Part shown: positions 1-11,479 of the stretch, in pieces
Layout: every line of letters begins with the position of its first letter
How positions within the stretch are numbered: position 1 is the stretch's first letter
Assembly: GCF_026210795.1 (NCBI RefSeq)
Contig: NC_089429.1
Coordinates: 1,736,001 to 1,800,000, forward strand
DNA length: 64,000 nt
Direction: 5' to 3'
Source: Rhizophagus irregularis
Taxonomy: Eukaryota; Glomeromycota; Glomeromycetes; Glomerales; Glomeraceae
The notes under the pieces: model-generated
Told to the model about the DNA's origin: nothing
Seen by the model: the letters and a program-made list of their open reading frames with translations, nothing else
Database searches by the model: none
Made by a program: the position numbers and the translations under genes

Positions 1-1018
1 ATATAAGAAGTAGCTAATAAAGATGCTACCATGTAAAGATTCTTTGGAATTTTAATTATTTTTGAATTTATCTAATAATTTACATGTCTCACTATTATTA
101 TTCACGATATATAGGTTAAAGTTTCATTTCTTATTTTAAAATTTAATGATGGTAATTTTGTGATTATTTTATTTGATATCTCAATATTTCATGTAAGTCA
201 GTATAAATAATTAAATCTTATTTATATTGTTTATAATATCATATTTATATTATAATTTATTCATTAATTATTGGATAAACTTGAATGGAATCGCAACTTA
301 TCTTATATTATACTAATAGATATAACAACAAAATATCGTATAAATTATAATCAATTAATCGATCAATTATATCTTTGCTCATATAATATCATGTTATTTA
401 AAAATCGATTCCATAAAAAAATAAAGGGATTTTTTTTTTAGTATCTTTTATATTATTAAATTAATGATCACTTTTTCTTTGTATTTTTATTAAATTCATT
501 GTAATCTTTATTTGAATTTTTTAATTGTATATTGCTTGTCATTGTCTCATTGAATTCATTGTATTATTTGAACTTTTTAATCGTGTATTGTTTGTATTGT
601 TTAATTTTTATTATTATTATTAAATTTTTCTTTATACTTTTTTGAATTCATTAAATTTTTTACTCGTGTAATGTATTGTAATAATATAAACTGTTATTTC
701 ATTTAAATTATTGTTATTTATAATTTTATATTTTAAATATATATTTTAAATATATATAAAACTATCTTTTCATTATAAAAAGATCATTATCTATTATAAT
801 ATTATAAAATCATATAACAAATTCATGATTTATATGATAGTTCGCTCAATTTATTTAATACCAAATACATACGTTCCAATTATATTAAAAAGTGTTTATT
901 TAAAAATCGCGAGACAGAAGTAAAAAAAATTGATGACTTTTCTTATACCTACATATGTTTTAGATAATTTTGAAAACAGTTGTGTAAAACAAACACCAAA
1001 TTTATTTTATTCAGAATT
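1..1018. other. AT-rich intergenic DNA
   Basis: No open reading frame of useful length and no recognisable domain on either strand. The stretch is A/T-rich with short homopolymer runs. It ends where an AGGGATGG terminus of an inverted-repeat element begins. Confidence 0.6.
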
Positions 1019-1230
1019 AGGGATGGGCAACAGTTCGGTCATGGTCGGTCATAAGTGATGCAGTTGGAACTGTCCCAATGAATTGGCCGGCATATAGTGG
1101 ATTGTGACCACAGTTACGGCAAAACCATGTGAAACTCAATGTGCCGATAATGTTATTAATGCCGTAACTTTTACTGTGGCCAATGACGCCGCCGTAGAGT
1201 ATAAATAGTCTAAGTAGATAGCATAAAATA

Positions 1231-1996
1231 GAGGTTTGGACCGGTTAAGCTTAACCGGTTAATTAACCGGTTAAAACATTTGTTAACTGGTTACAGCAAA
1301 TTTCAAAATATACGGGACACTTGAGAAATTTGATTGTCGGGTTGTCGGGTAGCCGGGTTACTCGGCAGTAGGTTGTTTATTAGAAAAGTATAAATAACAC
1401 GTGACGAGTATAATGAATAGTAGTATATCAGATTATATAATAACCTACTGCCGGCTACCCGACAACCCGACAATCAAATTTCTCAAGTGTCCCGTATATT
1501 TTGAAATTTGCTGTAAAAAACAATTTTTAACCGGTTAAATTATCCGGTTAAATTATCCGGTTAAATTAATCGGTTAAATTAATCGGTTAAATTAACTGGT
1601 TAAAATACTGAAAAATATTTGTAATTCTGGCCAAATTTACAGTGCCGGCCAGAATTATAAATCACGGGACTTCAGATAAAAGTTTAGCCACCAGGTTAGA
1701 TACTAACGACGAGGTGGTGGAATTTTTGTGTTATATAAAATTCATAATGCGGGCCAAAATTCATAGTGCCGGCCAGACAATTTGGCCTGAATTTCGTCTT
1801 TCAGCTAAAGTTTCGTTTCGATTAGTTAGAGTTTTGATCTGGCCTAATTTTGGCCGGGATTAAAAATATATTTGATGCTAATCCTGGCCGAATTTTAATG
1901 CTGGCTAGGATTGAGTTTTAACCGGTTAATTAACCGGTTAAAGGTTTGGTTAACCGGTTATTAACCGTTAAGACTTTTTGGACCGGTTCCAACCTC
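1231..1996. mobile_element. MULE-like non-autonomous foldback element with 12-bp TSD
   Basis: The ends are imperfect inverted repeats: GAGGTTTGGACCGG at 1231, and the complement of GAGGTTGGAACCGG ending at 1996. The same 12 bases, TAGCATAAAATA, flank both sides at 1219-1230 and 1997-2008. Subterminal zones are filled with AACCGGTTAA-type short palindromes. The core is a long inverted repeat (1292-1377 against 1441-1514) around a short AT loop. Target duplications of 8-12 bp are typical of Mutator-like elements, so that class is inferred. No transposase is present. The element sits inside the larger AGGGATGG-ended complex. Confidence 0.6.
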
Positions 1997-2577
1997 TAGC
2001 ATAAAATAGTTTAATAGTATACATGGCTTAACAGTATAAATTTTTTAAATCTCTCGAATTTGTTATAAAAATTTAAAGTTTCCGTACTGATTTTAGATAA
2101 CTTCTTTGATTATAAATTTCACGGAACAATAATTTTAATAGTAATGAAAGTAATGAAGGAGAAAAAGAATGAATAATTAGAATGATATGATATATTATAA
2201 AGTATAAAATAAAGTATGTAAATATGTTGCACATATACTGTTGTATCAGTTCTTTACGCTTAAAAATATTAAGCAATTTATATGGTTAGGTAGCAGAAGG
2301 TTTATTAGTGTATAATTAATCAATGTATTAAACAATGTATCAAAATTATCCGATCAGACGTGTTGTATAGCGCTGTACGTCGGCATATACTTCCAAACAC
2401 GAATAAAGGATTTCACTTGATTATCACTTTATAATTTTAAAAATAAAACTTTATTTATTCCCTCTTATTACAACAAGAAAATTGACCTATATTTATAATA
2501 AATTATACATATACGAAGAAATTTAATATATTTACTATGTATAATATGACTAACATGTTCAATACGTTGATCATAAC

Positions 2578-2649
2578 CAACATGTTAATTAGGTTCGACA
2601 TGTTAATCATGTTCGGCATATTAATTATGTCCGACATGTTAATCATGTT
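2578..2649. repeat. 18-bp tandem repeat, four units
   Basis: Four consecutive imperfect 18-base units of the form CGACATGTTAATCATGTT start at 2578, 2596, 2614 and 2632. Units two and four are identical. A degraded fifth unit follows. CATGTT and AACATG motifs make each unit partly palindromic. No coding sense is apparent. Confidence 0.7.
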
Positions 2650-3601
2650 AAACATTTGCAACATCGATCAATTTCGGAGTGGCACATGACGATCACATGA
2701 CAATACCAGTTACGGCGCATTTACCAGTTCTAATTTGCCGTATCTTAAAGAGTTGTAACTAAGTTGTGTTACGGCTCATCCCAATTTGATCGAGTTCTAA
2801 CTGCATCTCCAGTCAGAGACTCTTTGACCGACCGACATTTGACTGACCGTTCTGACCGGCCTGCTAAAAGTGGGGTTTGTTTTTTATTTACAGCTGATTT
2901 CATAATATACGGGATACTTAGCAAATTTTTAAAGAACTCGGAAATATTTGGTAAAGCTTGATATAAAATAAAAATTATACGCTAATTTTGGAGTACTATT
3001 CCATGAATGGTGGTATAATTTTATCTTATTTTGAACTTTACCGAATATTTTCGAGTTCTTTAAAATTTGCTAAGTATCCCGTATTATGAAATCAGTTTGA
3101 TATAAACTATTTTATTTTGTTAATAAAATTTTAATTTTATATTGATATAACTAAAATAAATGTAAGAAATGCTTTATCTTAAACTAAAAGGGAGAAATAA
3201 ATAAAATATTAAATAATAATAATAATAACAAATAAGTATTATGAATAGAATAAAAGATCTCTATTAAATAAAACTAAAAAAATGTAACAAAGGCTAAAAT
3301 CGTAATACAGTAAATGATTATGCAATGGAACGATAGGATAGTAAAAAATTATCTAATTCTAATCAATTTTTAAATTGTAGCACAATAAATAAGAAATTAA
3401 AAAATATAACGGTGGAAAATAGTTAAAATTATTTTATTAAATTGTTATGCAGATGACAAACGAAAAATCAAAAAATGCAATAATTAAACCAATAGTAATA
3501 TGACATGAATAACACTTAAAAATCGGTCAAACGGTCAGTCAAACGGTCGGTCAGCCGGTCGGTCAAATGACTGATATCGGTCCGGACCGTTGCCATCCCT
3601 A

Positions 3602-4132
3602 TTTAGGATTGAAGTTTTTAAGTAAAGATGAATAATATGTGAAATTTCAAAAATCAACAGAAATATGTGGAAGCAGATGTCAAAGGAGAGCAAAATACCG
3701 TATCAACTAAAGGATAATTGTTATTTAGGTCAGTTATCTCATATTACTATGTATTAGCATAATAATAAAATTATTGGATAATAACAGAGTTTATTGAAAA
3801 TTGCATGAACGGTTCTGTCAAACAGATAATATTATTATTGGATGATTTAAACTATATAATAGTTTAATGCGGTACTACCACAGTAAAAAAATTTTAAGTG
3901 GAATTTTTAATCTTATATTTATTTATTTTTTTTTTTTGATTTTTGCTCAACATTAAAACTGACATTTTTAAGCTATTAATTTTGTCTAAAAATAGGATTT
4001 ATAAATATTAAATATGAAATAAGAAAAAAAACTAAAGACTGTTAAAACCACTCCAAGTAATAAATATTGGGAACTAAAATTTTTATATTTTACGGCTTTA
4101 TTTAAAAAGTTAAATCTAAATTATATAAATTT
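3602..4132. other. AT-rich spacer downstream of F-box gene
   Basis: Nothing recognisable. It is the 3' flank of the F-box gene read leftward from 5806 and should hold its polyadenylation signals, but the A/T richness prevents picking one. Confidence 0.5.
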
Positions 4133-5806
4133 CTAATCTATTTCTTTTACAAAATTTATAAAGTCATAAATATCAATGAATAAATCATCATAATTTAGAA
4201 CTTGAATAGAATAAAATTCAAATTCTTCTACTACTTCTTTTAAAGAAAATAAATCTTCATATTTTCCATAAAAGGATTCTAAAATAGATAAATATTTAAC
4301 TCTTTTCCTTTTCACAATATATTCTCTTATATAAGGGAAAATATCTTCATTTTCATTTTTCTTTATATTACTGATTAATAATTTTTTAATAAAAGTATTT
4401 TGAGAATTTTTCAAGAATACTTCAAAATCACTTGTATTAATTGTAAGACTCAAATTCAAATATTCTAAATTAAATGGAAGAATTTGTCCTAAATTTTGTA
4501 ATATAATTGAACTAAAATGATTATCATAACCAACATCAAGGGAATCAATTAAAAGATAATTAAGATTTTGAGAAATATTTTCAATTAAATTAAAAAATAA
4601 ATAAATACTTTGACTATCCATCCAAGTAGGACCCAAAAATTTAATTTTACTACAATATTTTATAATTAATCGTAGTAATTGTTGTGATTCGTAATTTATA
4701 ATTCCAAAATATTCTAAATAACTACCAGATTTTTGTATTAATAATTCTAATGATTCATCAATTTGTAATACTTCATCCAAAAATAAGGATTTTAATCTAA
4801 GTGGTTTAGTAACATTATTAATTTGTTGAATAAATCTAGAATTTAGAGAAAGACAATAAATAATATGAATTGATTCTAAAACATTCAATTGATTAAAAAC
4901 TTCAGTTAAAACAGTTATATTTTTAAAATCAACATAATAAAATATAATTGTGTTTAACGTATTTAAACAATTAGGACTTTGTAATGATAATAGTGAATAG
5001 TGCAAGGGGAAATCATTAAAACCAAGTAAAAGCTTTCTAAGATTTTTTTGAGAATTAATCATTTGCGATAAATGTTTTTCAGTCATTTGATAATTATTGT
5101 TACATGATGTAAATAGAAAATAAAGTGATGAAATTGAATTACAATTTGAGTGAAGAAAGATTAAAAATTTCATTATATTTTCGGTCGTTGTATTAAAATC
5201 TAGTTTAAAATCTTTAATATTACAAATGAATTTTGGATTTTGTAATATTAATTCAAAAATCTCATCAAAAATTTCAAATTCTTTACGTGCGATCATTGTA
5301 ATTTCAAACTTATACAAATTTACTTCATTCTCAATGAACGTTAAAAATAATAATCTACAAATTAATTTTGTAAAGATTAACATTTGTGAGGATAAATTTG
5401 TACTTTGTATGGAAGCTCTGAGATATTGTGATTTAGTTGTTATCATCCCAACAGCTGTAACCCAATTTTCAATAGAATTACTAATTCTTTGTGTATCTAA
5501 ACATTTAATAAAACTAGGATAATTAAATAATATATTTGAAGGGAATAAATCATTACTAATTCCATATTCATTTAATTTTAATTTATCATAATCATTTAAA
5601 TTATGTAAATAAATTTCAATAAAGTGATAATTTTTAGGAAATTTAATTGAAAATGGATCTTCCCATAATAAAGGAATTGCTAAACGACACCATAATCTAC
5701 TAACTAATGCACATGAATGTAACGATTTGTAATCATAACGAAAATATTGTACAACTTCGTTTATTAACTCAGGTAAATCTCCTGAAAATAATTTTGAACA
5801 CGCCAT
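4133..5806 (-). CDS. F-box/LRR-like protein (557 aa)
   Basis: Likely substrate receptor of an SCF (Skp1-cullin-F-box) ubiquitin ligase. The N-terminus, residues 1-55, is an F-box: MACSKLFSGDLPELINEV, then LHSCALVSRLWCRLAIPLLW, matching the LP..(L/I)...(I/V)..YL / L..C.LV.R.W pattern. The remaining 500 residues have recurring leucine/isoleucine-rich segments such as LNVLESIHIIYC and LEYLNLSL, as in degenerate leucine-rich repeats that would bind the substrate. No signal peptide or membrane segment is seen. It is a single uninterrupted exon. The MACSK start is shared by four paralogues in this window. About 100 bases upstream is the TTTGT-N3-ACAAA box, and between it and the ATG is a CTCTTT-rich pyrimidine stretch. 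The F-box call is strong; the substrate is unknown. Confidence 0.9.
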   Translation of the reverse strand: MACSKLFSGDLPELINEVVQYFRYDYKSLHSCALVSRLWCRLAIPLLWEDPFSIKFPKNYHFIEIYLHNLNDYDKLKLNEYGISNDLFPSNILFNYPSFIKCLDTQRISNSIENWVTAVGMITTKSQYLRASIQSTNLSSQMLIFTKLICRLLFLTFIENEVNLYKFEITMIARKEFEIFDEIFELILQNPKFICNIKDFKLDFNTTTENIMKFLIFLHSNCNSISSLYFLFTSCNNNYQMTEKHLSQMINSQKNLRKLLLGFNDFPLHYSLLSLQSPNCLNTLNTIIFYYVDFKNITVLTEVFNQLNVLESIHIIYCLSLNSRFIQQINNVTKPLRLKSLFLDEVLQIDESLELLIQKSGSYLEYFGIINYESQQLLRLIIKYCSKIKFLGPTWMDSQSIYLFFNLIENISQNLNYLLIDSLDVGYDNHFSSIILQNLGQILPFNLEYLNLSLTINTSDFEVFLKNSQNTFIKKLLISNIKKNENEDIFPYIREYIVKRKRVKYLSILESFYGKYEDLFSLKEVVEEFEFYSIQVLNYDDLFIDIYDFINFVKEID

Positions 5807-5898
5807 TATTTTAAGAGAAAAGAGAAAAAGAGAAAGAAGTTCCCGAAATTAAAAGTGAACTTCAAAATATGGTTAATTTATTATCTGAATATCGGGAC

Positions 5899-6021
5899 GG
5901 CAATTCCGTTTGTCGCACAAATTATTTTTGCATATTTGCACATGACGATACATGATCGGCTGTTTCAAAAAAAAAAAATAAAAAAAAAATTTTTTATTGT
6001 GCGACAAATATCGGAATTACC
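5899..6021. promoter_or_regulatory. Inverted repeat in F-box promoter, with TTTGTGCGACAAA box
   Basis: Two copies of a GGYAATTCCG / TTGTCGCACAA sequence face each other at 5899-5921 and 5997-6021, separated by A/T runs. In the sense of the gene that starts at 5806, the proximal copy reads TTTGTGCGACAAACGG about 103 bases before the ATG. Nearly identical boxes lie at similar distances upstream of two other F-box paralogues (17609-17621 and 33019-33031). It could be a regulatory site carried along with gene duplication, or the TIRs of a small element. Confidence 0.5.
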
Positions 6022-7117
6022 TAAAGTATGATGCTGATCGGAATTGGAACCGACAAAAAACCTTAACGGGCTAAAACCGATATTTAATCCGGATAAAGTT
6101 AACCGATAATTAACCGATCTACGCCTTAACCAACAACTACAATGAGTTTAAAATTTTATTGTATGCCATACAAAATTATTTTAAACTTTATTTTTTTTTT
6201 AAAAAAAAGTATTACTATTGAGTTTTATCATTTTTTGTTTCATATATATATATTTTATGTCATTTATACAAAATGGAGTTACGATATATTAAGTATTATA
6301 TATAGATAAAGAACATTATTTTGTAATTTGAAAAAAAAAATTATTTTAAGTATTTACCGTAATTAAGATATTTATTTTATTAGCAAATTAAATACCTATA
6401 CTATATATGTATTAAATTTCTTTTAATAACAATAACTTTCATGCAAATAAAAATCTATTTGTCATAAAAATCATTTATGAGTAAAAAACTATAAAAATTT
6501 TATTTACAACCCTATAAAAAATGTTTGTCCGATAAATATTCGGAACGGGGCCAATTTTCCGGATACTCGCACGCTATTATACAATATTTGTCACAATTTA
6601 ATACAAGATGCGGAGATTGAGAATTTTTAAAAAAACGTACAAATCATGATGAATGTCCAATAAATATCAGGTAAATATTCGGAACGGAGTTGATTTTCCG
6701 AACAAAAAACCGAACAGTGTTTGGACAATATTTTTATAAGGCAAGTAAATGTTAATAACAAGTGAATATTACAATTCGTCACAATTATTATTATTTTACA
6801 ATAAGAGCGAAAGGTAAAAAAAGCTGTTAAAGCCCATTATTTTGATAATAATACTTGGATAAGACAAAGAAATTTTATTCGTCACTAACTTAAAATTGGT
6901 TACAAAATAATAGCTCAAATTATTTAGTTAAAGCTGTAAATATTAATTCTTATTAATTGTAATTAATTTCAATCATGAATTACATTACTCTTCATTTATT
7001 CATAATAATTTTCACTTCCACTATTATTATCTTCCAACTCACTTTCATTATCAATGATATTTTCTAATCAAAATTAAACAATCTTTAGTTCCCCCTATTA
7101 ATTACATTCGAAACCGA
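6022..7117. other. AT-rich intergenic DNA with decayed repeat motifs
   Basis: Degenerate TTAACCGATAATTAACCGAT motifs at about 6040-6120 resemble the AACCGGTTAA elements at 1.2-2.0 kb. Two related segments with AATATTCGGAACGG and TTTTCCG occur at about 6525-6570 and 6650-6720. No coding region is supported. Confidence 0.4.
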
Positions 7118-7290
7118 ATTAAAGATGGTCATTGATCCTAAAAGACCGTGGTCCTACGGTCTTATACCTTAAAAAGACGGACCGGTAAGTCTAGGTGGAG
7201 GACTGCGGTCTTTCAGTCCTGTATCACATACAATAAGACCATCGGCCTTTAAGAACCACAGTCTTTTTAAGACCGATTGATCTTTTTTCT
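7118..7290. mobile_element. Small MITE-like inverted repeat
   Basis: A roughly 170-bp GC-richer patch. Its left part (7120-7172, with AAGACCGTGGTCCT and GGTCTTAT) aligns with the reverse complement of its right part (7235-7288, with GACTGTGGTTCTTAAAGG). No open reading frame. It resembles a miniature inverted-repeat element, but I cannot find a clean target duplication. Confidence 0.4.
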
Positions 7291-7327
7291 TTTTTTTGCA
7301 AGTAAAAAATTTTTTTTAGCTTTAAAT

Positions 7328-7559
7328 TAAGGCCATACAAACTTGATTTTATGGTTTTCATAATATAAAAATTTCATCAATAACCCGGCAACCCGGCTTT
7401 TAATTTTTTTTTTCAAAAATTTTATATGTGAAATTTTTTTTCAATTTTTAAAAAATTCTCACCCGGCATAGTAACAATATAAAAAATTTTTTTTAAGACC
7501 TAACAAAAACTGACCCGGCCGGACTATGAAAACCATTTTTACCACTTTGTGTCGCCTAA
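7328..7559. mobile_element. MITE of the TAAGGCCA family
   Basis: The left end is TAAGGCCATACAAACTTG, followed by ATGGTTTTCATA. The right end is the complement of TTAGGCGACACAAAGTGG, followed by ATGGTTTTCATA. CCCGGC motifs lie just inside both ends. The termini resemble TAAGGCCACGCAAACTAA of the larger element at 37981-38853, so both probably belong to one family. Confidence 0.5.
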
Positions 7560-8756
7560 CTATTACATAAACCAAAATTTTTTCCCTGTAAAAAAAGTCG
7601 ATCCGTTTTTTATATTCCGTCTTTTTTTCCATAAAAGGCTCATATTTAGCCTTATATCACGGAATTTATCAAATTATTGTGAATGGATCCATGAAAGGCT
7701 CATTTCTTACGGAGTTTTTATAGAAATAATGGATAAAATTTTTTATAGGGTTTTATTGAATAAAATAAAATAAATTTAATTGTAAAATATTTTTTCACTA
7801 AAATAATCTATAGATTTTTATTCATATCTCTTCTTATATTTTTTGTTTACATAATTTATCATGTATATTGATTACTCTTTAATCACAATCATGTGATATG
7901 TGATGATTACATGATTTATGCAGAATTTTTTGAACCCTATAAAAAATTTTTATCCGTATATTTAAAAAATTCTGTGAAAATAAAATTCCATCCGTTCTAT
8001 AAAAATTCTACTGTCATGTGCGTGATCATATAAATATTGTCACTCACCCATTTTCGTGTAGTACTAAGTACATTTTAAAAGACAAGTGCCGCTATGATTT
8101 TATTAAGTGACTACCATTCTAATTATAACTGAGAAACATTCATCTTTATTAGAATGAATTGATATATTTAATAAATCTTAACATTATTACATAAAAAAAT
8201 ATATTATACAAATCAATCATCTGATATAAATTCCAGATTGTTTTTACATATTTGCAAAATATGCAAATGGAAGCATTTGGATATATTTATTTGAACATTT
8301 AGTAGTAAGTAATAGAAAAATAAAGTATATATAATATTATATATTTTCATTTTATGTTATTATATTTTAACAAATGTGAAAGCTAAAAAATAACATTACT
8401 ATCATTGGATTCCTTTTATTAAGATGAATTTAATAATGGCAAATTTTAATAAAACCTAAAACTGATAAAATAAGAAACTTTTTTTATGATTTTTATATGG
8501 TTAATAAGCAAATCCTAATATAATATATACGCAAATTATTTTTCATTTACATAAGCAATGGTAATACTATATGTAATATATAAGTATAATAAAATATTAA
8601 TATAATTTATTTTTCAATTTGTACTTTACTTACTAATTTCTAATTTTTGAGCATATTAATATATAATTTGTACAGTATTAATTATTATATTTATTGAACT
8701 GTTATTGAATAGGGTTTCCTAAAAAAGCTAGTATTATAAATTTGTTACTTGCTAAG
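7560..8756. other. AT-rich intergenic DNA with an inverted repeat
   Basis: A GGATAAAATTTTTTATAGGGTT segment near 7731 recurs inverted near 7931-7953, a spread of about 220 bp. Nearby segments (about 7570-7640) resemble sequence around 57375-57430 (TTCC-TGTAAAAAA..GTCCGT), suggesting another dispersed repeat. The rest shows nothing recognisable. Confidence 0.4.
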
Positions 8757-10624
8757 CTAAATCTTATTATATGTATAATTAGTTATTATTTCCTCAACAG
8801 GTCTCCACAAAATACGATGAAAGCCAATTACTAAGATAACAAATCCTTTTAACTTATTAGGATCTGATTTAGTTATTTTAACACGTTCATCAAATACCCC
8901 TGAACTGGAATAATTAATGTTTTTTCCTTTTGAAATTGTTTTCATATACAATTTCAATTGGCTTATCCCATTATTTAACACTTCACCTATTTGACCAATA
9001 TACATATGTTCTTTTTAATAAAGATTCTTCATCTTCCTTTTCAAGCATTTTATCAAGAATTTCCAGTTCATTTGCATTAAAATTATTTACCTGATTTTCT
9101 ATTAAGCCAATTAATGAAATACATTTTAATTCTAAACTAATATTATTAACTCCTGTTTTACCTAGAACAAAAATATCTGAAAAACCAAACCGGCCTGATC
9201 CTTTTGGCTTTTTACCATTTATTACTAATGCAAGTTCTGGTATACAATATTTTAATGGCAAAAAGTTTTCTATAATCGCCTGAATTACAGGCTCATTTGT
9301 TGAGGATAGAGACATTCGTGATCTTGTCAATAAAAAGGTTTTCAGAGTTTTAATAAAAGGTATAATATTACCTTCAATAAGACTTTCATATGCTGAAGCA
9401 ATAAGAAATGCATTATCAACAAACTGTCTATATACTACATTATTTTTATTTTCCTCTAAAATTTGGCATTGTTTTTTCCAGTGTTCTAGTAAATAAAATT
9501 AAAATATAGTAATTTAATGTATTATTAAATATAATTAATTATAATTTAATAAAAAGTGATGACTTACCACTTTCTATATCAGCATCATCTCTTACTCTTT
9601 TCAGTTCATCTCTTTGTTTAACTTGATGAGTAATTTTTTCAATCCATTTTTTATTAAAAACAGATTCTAATACTTCACCTAAATAACAAATCTCACTTCC
9701 AGCCTCATTATATGTATAACAATTATGAAATATTAGACGAATATCTTTTTCAAATCCTTCTAAACTTTTGTATTGATTATTTTTTAATTTTAAATTTATA
9801 GTAGATAAATCCATTGGATGCTTTATAATCATATCTTTCTTTTTAATACATTTAAATGGAAGAGCACAAGTTTTATTTTCAAGTTCATGAAGAATATCAT
9901 AACAAAAATTAATAAGTTCAATATCCTTTTGTTGAGATGTTTTAGAAAAATCTTTAGCAGAAACCTTGGAACAAGAAGCAATAGTAGGGACTAGATTTCT
10001 TTTTCATATTCTTTGATAATTTCTTGCCAGAATGATTGTAATATTTTCCTATGTTGTAAACGTTCTGTATTTACCTAATAAGAAGCATATGTTAATAGTG
10101 TGCCAAATTTTTATTTAATGGTGAAAGAAGGTACATAGCCAATTCCTCCTCCAGAATTAGCAGACTTTACCAATGACAAAATTAGGATGCCTGAATTGAA
10201 AACTTGGGTTGGTTACCAAGCGAACAAATCCAGTAATTCTCCTAAGTCAAACCAGGATGTATTCCTCGACTCGCTTAGGAGTTACCCCAACTTTGCAAAA
10301 TAAAAATAATTACACACCTTCTCTTTTAAGACCTCCTGATCAAAATTCAACTTTTCTGATTCTTCCAAAAAGTGAGTAGCCCAAGCATTGTCAAGATTTT
10401 TCCAGTTATTTGAGAATGTTGAAGTAACAATAATATTATGATATAAATCCAAAAATCCACGATATGATGATTTACTACCTCGCTCCTTTAAGTAAGAAAT
10501 AAGTTCTTAAAGGTTAAAAGATTGATTAATAGCTGATATTACAAGTCAAGTCAAAATATTACAAGTCATAATACTATTTATGGGAATTACCATTTTGGCC
10601 AGGATAGTTCTTTGATATACTCAT
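8757..10624 (-). pseudogene. Bromodomain plus PD-(D/E)XK nuclease-like protein, four exons, two frameshifts
   Basis: My exon model is 10591-10624, 10318-10505, 9568-10074 and 8757-9485, with GT-AG introns and matching phases (G|AA = Glu at two joints). Exon 1 begins MSISKNYPGQN. Exon 3 carries a bromodomain: ELINFCYDILHEL, then IIKHPMDLSTI, KDIRLIFHNCYTYN and EVFNKKW-like VFNKKW. The conserved Asn of HNCYTYN is present, and the ZA loop before IIKHPMD is short. Exon 4 holds GFSDIFVLG..ISLELK, the D...ELK core of PD-(D/E)XK nuclease folds, followed by GEVLNNGISQLKLYM and GFVILVIGFHRILW. Reading frame is lost near 10007 (stop after KEYEKEI) and near 8995. It may be a young pseudogene, or the sequence may contain indel errors. 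The bromodomain suggests acetyl-lysine binding on chromatin. Nuclease function is inferred from the motif only. Confidence 0.65.
10239..10281. repeat. GC-richer hairpin inside intron 2
   Basis: CTCCTAAG at 10239-10246 pairs perfectly with CTTAGGAG at 10274-10281. The surrounding 10140-10310 stretch is clearly richer in G+C than the rest of the intron. On the minus strand the loop contains GGTTTGACTT, loosely like a Pol III B box. It could be a SINE fragment, but this is not convincing. Confidence 0.3.
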
Positions 10625-11479
10625 ATTGAAAAATCTTTCCAATAAATTCACAAAATTAATAAATTGTTAAAAAAATAGTAATATAAATTGTTAGGAAAAT
10701 GACAAAAGGAAATATAATATTTAAGAGAGATAACCAATAAATTCACAAAATTAATAAATTGTTGAGAAAATAGTAATATAAATTGTTAGATATGTATAAA
10801 TATTTAAAGATAAACAAATATTTTTAGATAAACAAATATTTCATACAGTATATGGGGGAAGGTATCTTAAATATAAAAAAAATATCCTGTAGATAGTATG
10901 ACTTGGATTGACGTATTGACATGATTAATCAGTCACAAACATCAATAGTTAATATGATGAAAAAAGTGTATGCATTAGTCATAATGTTTATTAATCTAAT
11001 TAATAGAATATTGGGTTTATGTTATATCATTATGACTAAATTAAACAATATCTCAACCCTTTTTCCGTCAAAATTCGATCAGATGCATTCATTTCATCAT
11101 TCGGATAATTATTTGTATAATAAATCTAAATTAAGATTACAACTAAGAAGCATAAATTTATGATGTATTACTCATAATTATGAAACGTTGTAATAGAAAA
11201 TGTTTAAATCTATCAAATGTTACATATTAAAACACATTGATTTTATTAAATATTATGCATTAGACATTTTATGATTCTTAATTTTCTTTTTTTTATATTA
11301 GTTTGTTAAATTATGATTCTAATTTATGCAATGTGAGCCATATTTATCTAATAAAATTTAACTTTTTTTATTATATGCAGTTTATAATTTTTTGTAATAA
11401 TGGGTGATTAACAAATGTATTAAACTTTCATAAATGTGAGTCATTATTTCATATAAGGAAAATTTTTACAACCAGTGAT
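10625..11479. other. AT-rich intergenic DNA with a short direct repeat
   Basis: The AATAAATTCACAAAATTAATAA segment with TTGTTARR-AAATAGTAATATAAATTG occurs twice, at about 10638-10695 and 10736-10790, as a direct repeat. Nothing else is supported. Confidence 0.4.

Larger units (their letters stand above)
1019..3601. mobile_element. Nested inverted-repeat (TIR) element complex
   Basis: The left end reads AGGGATGGGCAACAG and is followed by GGTCGGTCA motifs. The right end is the reverse complement of AGGGATGGCAACGGTCC, preceded by many GGTCGGTCA-type motifs. A GATGCAGTTRGAACT segment near 1058 reappears inverted near 2790-2805, so subterminal arms are shared too. Inside, 2891-2957 and 3035-3095 form a second long imperfect inverted repeat with an AT-rich loop. 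No transposase is visible and I see no clear target-site duplication, so this is a non-autonomous element or two fused relatives. The right third (about 2826-3601) could be a separate element of the same family. Confidence 0.55.

Noticed and set aside
1642-1863. 73-aa reading frame
   Set aside because: Lies inside the foldback element, in repeats of GGCCAGAATT type, with no domain.
5226-5522. 98-aa plus-strand reading frame
   Set aside because: Antisense shadow of the F-box gene at 4133-5806.
10239-10281. tRNA or tRNA-derived gene
   Set aside because: Only a loose B-box-like motif and one 8-bp stem; no cloverleaf could be drawn.
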